Shown here: positions 1 through 6,349 of the stretch, one piece after another
Position numbering within the stretch: the stretch's first letter is position 1
Layout: every line of letters starts with the position of its first letter
IMG/VR virus record: IMGVR_UViG_3300037189_002319
Location: 1 to 28,825 of that record
Length of the DNA stretch: 28,825 bases
From: a virus
Direction: 5' to 3' (one strand)
Notes under the pieces: model-generated
What the model was told of the DNA's origin: nothing
Seen by the model: the letters and a program-made list of their open reading frames with translations, nothing else
The model's database searches: none
Made by a program: the position numbers and the translations under genes

Positions 1-38
1 CATCTAAAAATAAAAACTAAAAATGTTTACGAAAAGGC

Positions 39-67
39 TTGACTTTCCCCTGCTTATGCCTTATAAT
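39..67 (+). promoter_or_regulatory. Sigma70-type promoter, TTGACT-N17-TATAAT
   Basis: The -35 TTGACT is at 39-44 and the -10 TATAAT at 62-67, with a 17-base spacer. It drives the small gene starting at 131. The early leader carries ATCAACAAA, which recurs after the promoters at 360 and 1111. A TTACGA motif lies just upstream at 27-32. Confidence 0.8.
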
Positions 68-130
68 AGAAGTATCAACAAAAGTTGGTATTACAAGCAA
101 TACAAGCCCTTCGGGAGAAAAGAGTAACAA

Positions 131-292
131 ATGCCAGAAATCAAGGTAGGCGACCGCTACGAGACCAAGACTAACAAGTTTGTTGGTATCGTTCAGGAAA
201 TCGCACAGAACAAGAACGGCTCATTCCGTGTTCGTTTGGACATTGACGGAAAGCCACACTGGACTTCGGCTCAGGGAACTGTCCTAAACTAA
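131..292 (+). CDS. Small hypothetical protein, 53 aa
   Basis: Open frame with ATG at 131 and TAA at 290-292, preceded by a GAGAAAAGAG purine-rich ribosome-binding stretch. The product starts MPEIKVGDRYE and has a beta-rich, basic/acidic mixed composition (phrases such as GSFRVRLDIDGKPHW) suggestive of a small SH3-like or KOW-like barrel, but that is only an impression. It is alone between its own promoter at 39-67 and hairpins at 293-325, so it is an independent transcription unit. Function is not recognised. Confidence 0.7.
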   Translation: MPEIKVGDRYETKTNKFVGIVQEIAQNKNGSFRVRLDIDGKPHWTSAQGTVLN

Positions 293-325
293 GTCCGATT
301 TATCGGGCAGACCTGAGTATGTCTG
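293..325 (+). terminator. Two tandem hairpins after the 53-aa gene
   Basis: GTCCGA (293-298) pairs with TCGGGC (303-308) around a TTTA loop, and CAGAC (308-312) pairs with GTCTG (321-325). The run starts one base after the stop codon. There is no clear T-tract, so termination, RNA stabilisation or both are possible. Confidence 0.4.
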
Positions 326-359
326 GCAAAAATAACTGCTCACACCACAACCACGAAGT

Positions 360-388
360 GTATAAATGTCTGTGGTATCAGGTATAAT
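360..388 (+). promoter_or_regulatory. Promoter with conserved ATGTC spacer motif
   Basis: TATAAT lies at 383-388. The 17-base spacer 366-382 begins ATGTCTGTGGTA and matches the spacer found in eight other promoters of the window. The -35 position (GTATAA) is poor, which suggests the spacer motif contributes to activity. It precedes the gene at 430. Confidence 0.65.
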
Positions 389-429
389 GAATACATCAAC
401 AAATAACCCCTAACAAATAAGGAGATAAA

Positions 430-882
430 GTGGCAAGAGCCATTTCAGTAAAAATCCCAACCCACAAAGTCATTGAGATGATTGAGCAGAAGATTGCTCA
501 AATCAACGAAGACATTGCTACCTACCCTGCTCGCAAGGCTCAGTATGTAGCAGACCGACAGGCATACACCGAAAAGGTTGTTGCTGTTGTTGCTGACCTG
601 CTAACCAAGCGTGGTGCTGAGTTGCTATCTAGCGAAGACCAAGACAACAAGGTTGGCGTTAGCACTAACTACCGCAACGCTTTGGAACTTACCATTGGTA
701 AGGACTTGGTTGCTGGTTTGGAAAAGCCAACCGAGCCACAAGACCCAGAGCCAAAGGGCTACTACGGACAGCAGTATGGTTCTAAAAAGGCAGAGTTGGA
801 GAAGACCCTGCGTTTGCTCAAAATGAGTGAGCAGGAGACGATTACTTCGTCTGCTTACAACAGCGTTCTAGAACTGCTGTAA
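430..882 (+). CDS. Hypothetical alpha-helical protein, 150 aa
   Basis: GTG start at 430 with a strong AAGGAG site at 419-424. The predicted product is mostly helical: an N-terminal heptad-like stretch (about residues 11-60) rich in Glu, Lys, Ala and Val, then a Pro/Gly/Tyr-rich linker (about 100-117) and a short helical C-terminus. No catalytic motif is visible. It is a single-gene unit between the promoter at 360-388 and the terminator at 977-1025. Not recognised; a structural or DNA-binding role cannot be told from sequence alone. Confidence 0.8.
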   Translation: MARAISVKIPTHKVIEMIEQKIAQINEDIATYPARKAQYVADRQAYTEKVVAVVADLLTKRGAELLSSEDQDNKVGVSTNYRNALELTIGKDLVAGLEKPTEPQDPEPKGYYGQQYGSKKAELEKTLRLLKMSEQETITSSAYNSVLELL

Positions 883-976
883 AACGCAAACACCTAAGCA
901 AGTGTCTAAAAGGCTTCCAAAACCATTGGGCTGGTGTGGCAATGGGAAGGGTAAAAACTATGGCTACCAGATGAAG

Positions 977-1025
977 TCCCCCTGTGAAGTGTCTGGATAG
1001 ATGCTGGTTAGCAGGGGGATTTTTT
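977..1025 (+). terminator. Rho-independent terminator
   Basis: TCCCCCTG (977-984) pairs with CAGGGGGA (1012-1019) and is followed by six T (1020-1025). The loop is long and could hold a minor stem. It ends the 430-882 unit. Confidence 0.8.
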
Positions 1026-1027
1026 CG

Positions 1028-1047
1028 CTGCGCAGTTTTTTCTGCGC
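1028..1047 (+). repeat. CTGCGCAG palindrome and hairpin, copy 1
   Basis: The palindrome CTGCGCAG (1028-1035) overlaps a perfect hairpin: GCGCAG (1030-1035), six T, then CTGCGC (1042-1047). It follows the terminator at once. Further copies of CTGCGCAG follow operon ends at 2251, 3508 and 6350. Confidence 0.6.
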
Positions 1048-1110
1048 CCCCCACCACCTGCCCCAGTTTACGAAGACTAAAAATATTTCCAGAAATAATG
1101 CTAAATGGTA

Positions 1111-1139
1111 TTGACAATGTCGGTGGTATGCCTTATAAT
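1111..1139 (+). promoter_or_regulatory. Consensus promoter TTGACA-N17-TATAAT with ATGTCGGTGGTA spacer
   Basis: TTGACA at 1111-1116, TATAAT at 1134-1139, spacer beginning ATGTCGGTGGTA. Upstream are TTACGAAG (1068-1075) and the dyad TTTCCAGAAA (1086-1095), a block that recurs before the promoter at 3596. It drives the DUF932 gene. Confidence 0.85.
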
Positions 1140-1180
1140 GGTATTATCAACAAATAAATCACTAAGAGAAAGAGATACAA

Positions 1181-2197
1181 ATGGCTCACGAAATCGAAAT
1201 CGGTGCTAATGGCGAAGCCGCATTTGCTTCACTACGCCAACCAGCGTGGCACAATCTAGGCACTGTGTTTGAAGAGCAAGTCAATACAGCAGAGATGCTA
1301 AAACTTGCTCACCTTGACAACTGGAATGTTCGTCTTGAAGATGTAACCATTCCTGAAACCTTTGAGAGCGACAAGGCTTACTCATTCGTTACTCGCACTA
1401 ACCCTTTTGACACTACCAAGAATGATGTTCTCGGTGTTGTTGGTGAGCGTTATGTTCCACTACAAAACGAAGACCTATTTTCGTTTGGCGACAACTTGCT
1501 AGACGGTGGTGGTCGTTGGGAAACTGCTGGCTCAATCAAGGGTGGTCGTCAAGTATTCGGCTCTATCGCTCTTGCTGACAGCATTACCCTAGACCCTAAT
1601 GGTCGTGCTGACAAGATTGACAACTACCTTCTTATCAACACTAGCCACGACGGTTCTATCGCTATTCAGGCAAGCATTACGCCTGTTCGTGTAGTCTGTG
1701 CTAACACTCTCAACCTTGCTCTATCTTCATTCAAGGGTAAGAAAGCAGCGAAGCAGACTTTCAAAATCCGCCACACTTCAACTGCCGAAGGTAAAATCGC
1801 AGTTGCTCGTGAAGCACTAGGTCTTGCTAAGACTTACATTGACGAGTTTTCTTCTATGGCTAACGCTATGATTGAAAAGGAAATCACTAAGGCACAGTTT
1901 GACCAGATTGTTGCTCTTGCTTACCCTGCCCCTGAAAAAGACGCTAAGGGTTCATTCAAGAAATACGACAGCAAGATTGACCTGCTAAACGCAATCTACA
2001 TTGGACAGTTCAACGACACCATTGCTGGCACTGCTTGGGGTGCTTACAACGCATTGACCGAACGCCTAGACTGGCACAGGTCTGCTCGTGGTGGAAGCAA
2101 CGAAAGCATTTACGCTTCGGCTTCTGGTTTTGACCCTGTAATCAACGCAGAGAAGAACCGCTTGATGAAGGTGGTTCAGTCGGTTGTAATGGCGTAA
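1181..2197 (+). CDS. DUF932 phage/plasmid-like protein, 338 aa
   Basis: ATG at 1181, preceded by AAGAGAAAGAGA at 1164-1175. The N-terminus (AHEIEI, then RQPAWHNLGTVF at about residues 19-30) and the length fit the DUF932/TIGR03299 'phage/plasmid-like protein' family. The region around residues 90-200, including VGERYVPLQNEDLF and the following beta-rich stretch, also fits. The family is widespread on actinophages and plasmids, and its biochemical role is not settled; a link to replication or recombination is often suggested by context. It is a monocistronic unit with its own strong promoter and terminator, which suggests high expression. Confidence 0.85.
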   Translation: MAHEIEIGANGEAAFASLRQPAWHNLGTVFEEQVNTAEMLKLAHLDNWNVRLEDVTIPETFESDKAYSFVTRTNPFDTTKNDVLGVVGERYVPLQNEDLFSFGDNLLDGGGRWETAGSIKGGRQVFGSIALADSITLDPNGRADKIDNYLLINTSHDGSIAIQASITPVRVVCANTLNLALSSFKGKKAAKQTFKIRHTSTAEGKIAVAREALGLAKTYIDEFSSMANAMIEKEITKAQFDQIVALAYPAPEKDAKGSFKKYDSKIDLLNAIYIGQFNDTIAGTAWGAYNALTERLDWHRSARGGSNESIYASASGFDPVINAEKNRLMKVVQSVVMA

Positions 2198-2208
2198 GCC
2201 ATTCAACC

Positions 2209-2250
2209 CCTGCCCCTGTATTCCAGAAACGGAATATGGGGGTGGGATTT
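2209..2250 (+). terminator. Strong hairpin terminator after DUF932 gene
   Basis: Arms 2209-2224 and 2231-2246 form an uninterrupted 16-bp stem (some G-T pairs) around AGAAAC, followed by ATTT. The CTGCGCAG palindrome lies immediately after at 2251-2258. Confidence 0.75.
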
Positions 2251-2275
2251 CTGCGCAGATTTTCAAAACTGCCTA

Positions 2276-2304
2276 TTTACAATGTCGTAGGTATCCTGTA
2301 TAAT
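2276..2304 (+). promoter_or_regulatory. Promoter TTTACA-N17-TATAAT with ATGTCGTAGGTA spacer
   Basis: TTTACA at 2276-2281 and TATAAT at 2299-2304. The spacer begins ATGTCGTAGGTA and ends ATCCTG. It drives the operon 2336-3495. The leader carries AAGAGAAAGAGA at 2319-2330. Confidence 0.8.
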
Positions 2305-2335
2305 AGATACTATAACCCAAGAGAAAGAGAACCCT

Positions 2336-2761
2336 ATGTCCCAAGACCGCTATTCATCCAGAACCTTTGGCACTATCGTTCACGTCATTGACGTTGAGAA
2401 GGCTACCGAGTTTATTAGAAACCGCTTTGAGAACCCACAAGCAGACATAAAGGCAGAACGTATGGCTGTCGTAAATGGCAAGAATGGTTTGGCTACTGTT
2501 CTTGATGAAGGTGTTGGCTGGTTCGCAGATAAAGATGGTGGCATTCCTATCAACTATTGGGGTAAGAATGGTAGCGGTGGCTACATTGACGTTACCGCTG
2601 ACGAGTTGCGAACCCTAATCAGTGATGAAACTACTGACCTTGCTGACCACATTCGGGTATTTGGAGACCGCCTAGAAACTAACCTTTACGTCTGGCAACA
2701 GTATGCTAAGGGATACCCACAGGACAAAATGTCGCTGGTTGCTGGTATACTAGTAGCCTAA
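2336..2761 (+). CDS. Hypothetical protein, 141 aa
   Basis: ATG at 2336 after the AAGAGAAAGAGA leader. First gene of a six-gene operon of small proteins. The product is a mixed alpha/beta, slightly acidic protein with a Gly-rich middle (GVGWFADKDGGIPINYWG, about residues 58-75) and no visible catalytic motif, signal peptide or membrane segment. The 3' end of the reading frame contains a promoter (2723-2751) for the following gene, so its last codons carry a second signal. Not recognised. Confidence 0.8.
   Translation: MSQDRYSSRTFGTIVHVIDVEKATEFIRNRFENPQADIKAERMAVVNGKNGLATVLDEGVGWFADKDGGIPINYWGKNGSGGYIDVTADELRTLISDETTDLADHIRVFGDRLETNLYVWQQYAKGYPQDKMSLVAGILVA
2723..2751 (+). promoter_or_regulatory. 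Intragenic promoter with ATGTCGCTGGT spacer
   Basis: TATACT at 2746-2751, spacer 2729-2745 beginning ATGTCGCTGGTT, and a weak -35 (GACAAA). It lies inside the end of the 2336 gene, 25 bases before the next start, and matches the repeated promoter family. Confidence 0.55.
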
Positions 2762-2775
2762 GAGAAAGAGAAGCA

Positions 2776-3027
2776 ATGCGTAAATACAATGTAAAGGTTC
2801 AGGTAAACTACGAAGGCGACATCTACGCTAACAGCGAAGAAGAAGCAGAGCAAATGGCGTGGCATTCCTACTATGGTGATGACGCACCGATTACCTACGA
2901 CAGCGTAGAAGAGATTGTTGTTGATGAGTATGACCACTGCGAAACTTGCGACCACCCAGAAGATGAGTGCGAGTGTTGCGAAGAGTGTGGCAAACTCTAT
3001 GAAGATTGCGAGTGCGAAGATGCCTGA
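2776..3027 (+). CDS. Acidic protein with Cys-rich zinc-binding tail, 83 aa
   Basis: ATG at 2776 after AAGAGAAAGAGA (2760-2771). The N-terminal half has an alternating beta strand then an acidic helix (KYNVKVQVNYEGDIYA, then SEEEAEQMA). This resembles the small DpnD/PcfM-like fold and also the 4229 gene of this window. The C-terminal 30 residues hold ten cysteines in CxxC, CxCC and CxxC groupings within Glu/Asp-rich sequence, predicting a metal site. Function is unknown; an adaptor or nucleic-acid-mimic role is possible given the acidity. Confidence 0.75.
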   Translation: MRKYNVKVQVNYEGDIYANSEEEAEQMAWHSYYGDDAPITYDSVEEIVVDEYDHCETCDHPEDECECCEECGKLYEDCECEDA

Positions 3028-3145
3028 ACTTTACAAAATTAGACTTACAGATGAGTTTTACAACATCTATGAGTGTAAAGGCTGTGGTAAGCAATGGAAG
3101 TCTTACTACAAGAAGATAGGACACAAACAATGCCCAAGAAAGTAA
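3020..3145 (+). CDS. Small zinc-ribbon-like protein, 41 aa
   Basis: ATG at 3020 overlaps the previous stop by 8 bases (ATGCCTGA). The product is basic, with an early beta stretch (MPELYKIRLTDEF) and ECKGCGKQW plus a C-terminal HKQCPRK, giving a Cys-X2-Cys and His-X2-Cys pair typical of a minimal zinc finger. Its tight overlap with neighbours supports translation. No specific role recognised. Confidence 0.6.
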   Translation: MPELYKIRLTDEFYNIYECKGCGKQWKSYYKKIGHKQCPRK

Positions 3146-3228
3146 AATGTGAACACCATTTCATTTGTGATTATTGCATCGATTGTGGTGCTTATTATAT
3201 TTCTAAGCCAATAAAGGAGCAGCAGTGA
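3130..3228 (+). CDS. Mini zinc-binding peptide, 32 aa
   Basis: ATG at 3130 overlaps the previous stop by 16 bases. CEHHFICDYCIDCG (residues 7-20) supplies four Cys and two His in tight spacing, enough for one zinc site. Its last bases hold the AAGGAG site and the GTGA overlap for the next gene, consistent with translational coupling. Very short, so moderate confidence. Confidence 0.5.
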   Translation: MPKKVKCEHHFICDYCIDCGAYYISKPIKEQQ

Positions 3229-3368
3229 ACGAAGAGTTAGAAAACATGATTGCCGAACGTGAAGCAAGCATGGAGCGTATTTGGGAGATTGTGAAGACAT
3301 GGGACTATAAGACCTACCGCACGGCTCAACGAATGTTTGCCCCTGTTGATAGTGAAGATGAAGAGTGA
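3225..3368 (+). CDS. Hypothetical acidic helical protein, 47 aa
   Basis: GTG start at 3225 overlaps the preceding stop as GTGA and has AAGGAG five bases upstream. The product is largely helical with an acidic C-terminus (DSEDEE). No motif recognised. It belongs to the same operon of tiny overlapping genes. Confidence 0.6.
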   Translation: MNEELENMIAEREASMERIWEIVKTWDYKTYRTAQRMFAPVDSEDEE

Positions 3369-3495
3369 TACAGAAGTTGTCTTGGAACTCATTGACAGTT
3401 TCATGGCAATTCCAGGCGTGGACGAATTACCTACATCTACTATTCTAAACATGCTGAGACTGAGAATTGTTGACCCTTACTTCTATGAGAAGTAG
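3358..3495 (+). CDS. Hypothetical helical protein, 45 aa
   Basis: ATG at 3358 overlaps the previous stop by 11 bases. The product is helical and Leu/Ile-rich, ending YFYEK. The TAG stop lies inside the 3' arm of the terminator hairpin 3474-3498, so translation of the last codons would disturb the hairpin. Not recognised. Confidence 0.6.
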   Translation: MKSDTEVVLELIDSFMAIPGVDELPTSTILNMLRLRIVDPYFYEK

Positions 3496-3498
3496 GGG
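3474..3498 (+). terminator. Hairpin terminator overlapping a stop codon
   Basis: CCCTTACTTC (3474-3483) pairs over ten positions with GAAGTAGGGG (3489-3498) around TATGA. It is followed by CTTCAATTT and the CTGCGCAG palindrome at 3508-3515. Confidence 0.65.
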
Positions 3499-3595
3499 CT
3501 TCAATTTCTGCGCAGCCCAATTATTATGTAAAGTAACCATGCTAGACATTGTTCACCGATTACGAAGAGACTAAAAATTCCCAGAAAATTGGGTC

Positions 3596-3624
3596 TTTAC
3601 AATGTCGGTGGTAGGGTGTATAAT
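3596..3624 (+). promoter_or_regulatory. Promoter TTTACA-N17-TATAAT with ATGTCGGTGGTA spacer
   Basis: TTTACA at 3596-3601 and TATAAT at 3619-3624. The spacer begins ATGTCGGTGGTA, identical over 12 bases to the promoter at 1111. TTACGAAG (3560-3567) and TTCCCAGAAAA (3578-3588) precede it, as they do at 1111. Confidence 0.8.
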
Positions 3625-3656
3625 TGAAACCTAACCAAGAGAAAGAGATAACCCCT

Positions 3657-4190
3657 ATGCACGTTCTACAATGGGTAGCAGTTGAAGCAGACGACGAAGA
3701 GACTGCAGCAGACGAAGCCGAGAGCCTACTAAACCAGGCAATGGGTGACGGAGAAAACCCTTCCAGTTGGTATGACTGGTTTGTTGTTGGTGGTGGACGT
3801 TGGAACCAAATGCAAGACCCTTACCACAACTCTACTAACATGATTATCAGTTACGATAAAGACCCTGTTGGCTTCCGAGCAAAGATTGACAAGGCTATCG
3901 AATACCGTATTGAAGAATACAATCGCATGTATGCTGAAGTCAAGGAGCAGGACATTCTTAGCAAACTAGATAACTATGGTGGCGTAATGAGTTACGACCC
4001 TATGTTCTACTCGCTCAAGAACATGCTACGCTTTCAGAATGGTGACTGGTTTTACGACAGTGCCTTCTTTGACTTTACAGCCTGGTCTACCAACGCTACT
4101 CACATTCTTAGTAAGTTGGATAACCATGACCTAGTTACCCCGAAAACTGTATCAAAGTTTTTCCTTGTTCCTATTGACTTCCACTTCTAA
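3657..4190 (+). CDS. Hypothetical protein with GGGRW motif, 177 aa
   Basis: I place the start at ATG 3657, after AAGAGAAAGAGA (3637-3648); an in-frame TTG further upstream overlaps the -10 box and cannot be the start of this transcript. The N-terminus has a beta strand followed by an acidic helix (about residues 1-35), then YDWFVVGGGRWNQM at about 40-53. The rest is rich in Tyr, Asp and Phe. No catalytic motif is recognised. The last 17 bases of the gene begin a promoter for the next operon. Confidence 0.8.
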   Translation: MHVLQWVAVEADDEETAADEAESLLNQAMGDGENPSSWYDWFVVGGGRWNQMQDPYHNSTNMIISYDKDPVGFRAKIDKAIEYRIEEYNRMYAEVKEQDILSKLDNYGGVMSYDPMFYSLKNMLRFQNGDWFYDSAFFDFTAWSTNATHILSKLDNHDLVTPKTVSKFFLVPIDFHF

Positions 4191-4202
4191 ACCTGCTATA
4201 CT
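4174..4202 (+). promoter_or_regulatory. Promoter TTGACT-N17-TATACT
   Basis: TTGACT at 4174-4179 lies inside the end of the preceding gene and TATACT at 4197-4202 in the gap. It lacks the ATGTC spacer motif. The leader has TAGAGAAAGAGA at 4212-4223 before the start at 4229. Confidence 0.65.
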
Positions 4203-4228
4203 AGAATACCCTAGAGAAAGAGACCCCA

Positions 4229-4435
4229 ATGGCTACATTTGAAGTAAGCATTTCCTTCCACTTTGATACCACCTATGAAGTAGAAGCAGACAGTTACGAT
4301 GAAGCAGAAGAACTAGCAATGAACCTATCAGAAGAGTGGAAGCCCTACTCGTCTGACAAGGGCTACACTGACAGTTGGTATGCTGTAGATGTTGAAGCAG
4401 TAACCACTAATGATGAGTTGGATGAAGATGAGTAA
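4229..4435 (+). CDS. Small acidic alpha/beta protein, 68 aa
   Basis: ATG at 4229. The product begins with a beta strand (FEVSISFHFDTTYEVEA) followed by an acidic helix (SYDEAEELAMNL), the same pattern as the N-terminal half of the 2776 product, so the two may be distant paralogues. The C-terminus is strongly acidic (DELDEDE). First gene of the operon 4229-5559. Function unknown. Confidence 0.75.
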   Translation: MATFEVSISFHFDTTYEVEADSYDEAEELAMNLSEEWKPYSSDKGYTDSWYAVDVEAVTTNDELDEDE

Positions 4436-4616
4436 GTCTATCAAGATTGTTATGGAACTAGATTATAATCTAGATGACCTTCGCTTTATGGTTGGTGAAG
4501 ACTTTCCAGAAGAGCAATTCCGTGAGCGTGTGCTTGACTATGCAGAAGCAGACATTCACACCTACCTGCGTGACTTCGGTGTTGATGAATGGTGTTTGGT
4601 GATTGAGAATGACTAA
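4428..4616 (+). CDS. Hypothetical acidic protein, 62 aa
   Basis: ATG at 4428 is chosen because it overlaps the previous stop by 8 bases in the form ATG-NN-TAA, the same junction as the next two genes. In-frame ATG codons at 4410, 4413 and 4422 are alternatives. The product is a beta strand (SIKIVMELDYN) plus helices and is acidic. Not recognised. Confidence 0.65.
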   Translation: MSKSIKIVMELDYNLDDLRFMVGEDFPEEQFRERVLDYAEADIHTYLRDFGVDEWCLVIEND

Positions 4617-4851
4617 CGTTACCGAGCAAGAGTTTGATGAAGCAATAGACCTTCTCTATTCATTTGTAGAATCATTTCCTAACAATGACTCAGAAGACTT
4701 CTCCATGCAACTCACAGAACTGACTAACCTAGCCCACATGAAAGGCTGGCACGATGCAGTTACGATGGTATTAGATGTCGTAGGTGTGATGTATAATAGT
4801 AACCTGTATGACAACAAAACCCTAGAAGAATTGAGACAGCGAATTGTCTAA
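4609..4851 (+). CDS. Hypothetical acidic helical protein, 80 aa
   Basis: ATG at 4609 overlaps the preceding stop by 8 bases. The product is mostly helical and acidic (EQEFDEAIDLLYSFVESF and a C-terminal LEELRQRIV). The coding region carries a promoter of the repeated family at 4769-4797. No function recognised. Confidence 0.7.
   Translation: MTNVTEQEFDEAIDLLYSFVESFPNNDSEDFSMQLTELTNLAHMKGWHDAVTMVLDVVGVMYNSNLYDNKTLEELRQRIV
4769..4797 (+). promoter_or_regulatory. Intragenic promoter with ATGTCGTAGGT spacer
   Basis: TATAAT at 4792-4797; the spacer 4775-4791 begins ATGTCGTAGGTG. The -35 position (TATTAG) is weak. It lies in the 3' part of the 4609 gene and would give extra transcription of 4844-5559. 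Confidence 0.55.
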
Positions 4852-5200
4852 GACAATAACTAACCAAGAGTGGGAAGAGACCTATCTTCCTATGACTAAC
4901 CAGATAACTAATGACGGAATTGCCTACGAGACCTATGGTGATGAACTTGACTACGTCTCACAGCAGGACGAGCGGTTTGTCTGGACCGAGATGGATGGCG
5001 ACAACGGTGTGTACATCGTCAGTGGCTACCACTACGTCAATCGTATTCAATACTACATCACTAATAAGATGTGGACTGAAGACATTGAGATTGTCGTATG
5101 CGAGTACATTGATTGTGATTGCTATGACGGCGAAGTGGACCCTAAAAACAACTGCCATGAATGTGGTGGCACTGGAACTAAGACTGTGTGGGGTGACTAA
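4844..5200 (+). CDS. Hypothetical protein with DnaJ-like Cys cluster, 118 aa
   Basis: TTG start at 4844 overlaps the previous stop by 8 bases (TTG-TC-TAA), matching the two junctions before it; ATG at 4892 is an alternative. The C-terminus holds IDCDCYDG and CHECGGTG (about residues 88-111), a CxC plus CxxCxGxG arrangement like half of a DnaJ zinc repeat. The N-terminal part is acidic and Tyr-rich. Probably a zinc-binding protein of unknown role. Confidence 0.7.
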   Translation: MSKTITNQEWEETYLPMTNQITNDGIAYETYGDELDYVSQQDERFVWTEMDGDNGVYIVSGYHYVNRIQYYITNKMWTEDIEIVVCEYIDCDCYDGEVDPKNNCHECGGTGTKTVWGD

Positions 5201-5559
5201 TGGAAAAAGACTGGGACCTAAACATCTTCTTCAGAGAAGACTACAACGTTGAAACTGACGAGACTACATGGGACGACGTTATAACTATCAATCCTGTAGT
5301 TTATTCATGGGACGCTGAACGCTCTGATAACTGGTACACTGACATTCTGTTTACTACAACGTTTGCAGAAGCACGTTACCTTCGAAGCGTGTACCCTGAA
5401 AACGAGTACGGTATGGACTGGACAGACAGCCTACAGAACTTTCTGGAGATTGCTCCTCCACGTTTAGCCTCTCTGCTTGGGACCCTACCCAATGCATATG
5501 ACACTAATGAAATTAATAAACTTGGTGGGTTGAGAGCACTCCCTACCAATGACGGATAG
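5200..5559 (+). CDS. Hypothetical protein, 119 aa
   Basis: ATG at 5200 overlaps the previous stop (TAATG). The product is acidic and rich in Trp, Tyr and Asp in the first two thirds. The C-terminal third is Leu/Pro-rich. No motif recognised. It ends the operon and is followed by a hairpin at 5586-5623. Confidence 0.7.
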   Translation: MEKDWDLNIFFREDYNVETDETTWDDVITINPVVYSWDAERSDNWYTDILFTTTFAEARYLRSVYPENEYGMDWTDSLQNFLEIAPPRLASLLGTLPNAYDTNEINKLGGLRALPTNDG

Positions 5560-5585
5560 GTTAGGGGTTTCCGATTCCGTCACAT

Positions 5586-5623
5586 GTGGGGAGGGTGGGC
5601 AAATTAGTGCTTGCCTTCCCCAC
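5586..5623 (+). terminator. Large hairpin after the 4229-5559 operon
   Basis: GTGGGGAGG (from 5586) pairs with CCTTCCCCAC (to 5623), with an inner GGCAA/TTGCC stem. There is no T-run after it; the -35 of the next promoter lies in its 3' arm (5611-5616). Confidence 0.5.
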
Positions 5624-5639
5624 AACATTTTGGTATAAT
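5611..5639 (+). promoter_or_regulatory. Promoter TTGCCT-N17-TATAAT
   Basis: TTGCCT at 5611-5616 and TATAAT at 5634-5639. It has no ATGTC spacer motif. The leader has AAGAGAATAGAG at 5647-5658 before the GTG at 5663. Confidence 0.6.
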
Positions 5640-5662
5640 AGAACATAAGAGAATAGAGTAAA

Positions 5663-5863
5663 GTGAGTAAAACAAATGAAGAGAAGTTTGCTACTGTTGT
5701 AAGTAATCTTATTAGTGATTTGAGATTTGACTTAGACATAGCAGGAAAGTATTTAGCGTGGTATCTGCCCAATGTAGCATTTAGAAGGTTTATGCTGATA
5801 GCAGAAGCGGCTAAGGAAGAGCGAGAAGGAAAGAAACATGAGCGAGACAACATTAGAGAATAA
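5663..5863 (+). CDS. Hypothetical helical protein, 66 aa
   Basis: GTG start at 5663, five bases after the purine-rich AAGAGAATAGAG. The product is helical and has a charged, basic C-terminal third (EEREGKKHERD). It overlaps the next gene by 26 bases. Not recognised. Confidence 0.6.
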   Translation: MSKTNEEKFATVVSNLISDLRFDLDIAGKYLAWYLPNVAFRRFMLIAEAAKEEREGKKHERDNIRE

Positions 5864-6104
5864 GGCTAGTATCCTTGCCGAACTGTGGATGACTTACAGG
5901 GATGACGAGAACTTTACAGATTTTATTAGTTATAATGACATTGGGTTACCACTAGCCTATGTTGTATCATCTGGTATTGTGAAGACAACCGAGATGGCTA
6001 ATAAGTTTATTGATGAAACGTTCTCTCTGCTCCTAGCCAGTCTTGAAGTAGAAGATGAAGGCTTCGAAGAACTTGATGATGTATTTCTACAAGCACCACG
6101 CTAA
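5838..6104 (+). CDS. Hypothetical acidic protein, 88 aa
   Basis: ATG at 5838 inside the end of the previous gene. The product is acidic with a moderately hydrophobic middle (GLPLAYVVSSGIV, about residues 36-48) and a very acidic C-terminus (EVEDEGFEELDD). Not a clear membrane protein. The last codons form the -35 position of the next promoter. Confidence 0.65.
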   Translation: MSETTLENKASILAELWMTYRDDENFTDFISYNDIGLPLAYVVSSGIVKTTEMANKFIDETFSLLLASLEVEDEGFEELDDVFLQAPR

Positions 6105-6128
6105 AATGTCGGTGGGTAAGGGTATAAT
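6100..6128 (+). promoter_or_regulatory. Promoter with ATGTCGGTGGG spacer, leaderless start
   Basis: TATAAT at 6123-6128, spacer 6106-6122 beginning ATGTCGGTGGGT, and a poor -35 (GCTAAA). The ATG of the next gene begins seven bases after the -10, so the mRNA should be leaderless. Confidence 0.65.
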
Positions 6129-6134
6129 GTAACT

Positions 6135-6311
6135 ATGACTAATCAAGAAGTAACATACACAGTAACTCGCACAGCAGTAGAGTTGTGGGCTAATCGCACA
6201 TTCACAGACGAGCAGTGGGACAAACTGTCTCGCTCTATCTATGAGACAATGAACTACTTTGTTTGGGAAGACATGACCCAGAACCTAGACGAACTAGATG
6301 TGCTTGAATAG
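6135..6311 (+). CDS. Hypothetical protein, 58 aa, leaderless
   Basis: ATG at 6135 follows TATAAT after six bases, the leaderless geometry seen repeatedly in this window. TAG is at 6309-6311. The product is acidic and helical with three Trp (ELWANRTFTDEQW, DMTQNLDELD). No motif recognised. It is the last rightward gene before the convergence region and is followed by a hairpin and CTGCGCAG. Confidence 0.65.
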   Translation: MTNQEVTYTVTRTAVELWANRTFTDEQWDKLSRSIYETMNYFVWEDMTQNLDELDVLE

Positions 6312-6321
6312 ATAAATAGTT

Positions 6322-6349
6322 ATCCCCTTGCCACCAGGCATCGGGATTT
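6322..6349 (+). terminator. Hairpin terminator at end of rightward arm
   Basis: ATCCC..TGCC (6322-6332) pairs with GGCA..GGGAT (6337-6347), with a two-base internal mismatch, and is followed by TTTC. The perfect 14-base palindrome TTTCTGCGCAGAAA (6347-6360) comes next. Confidence 0.5.

Noticed and set aside
3624-3656. Upstream TTG start for the 3657 gene
   Set aside because: It overlaps the -10 box, so it would lie outside the transcript; ATG 3657 follows the standard leader.
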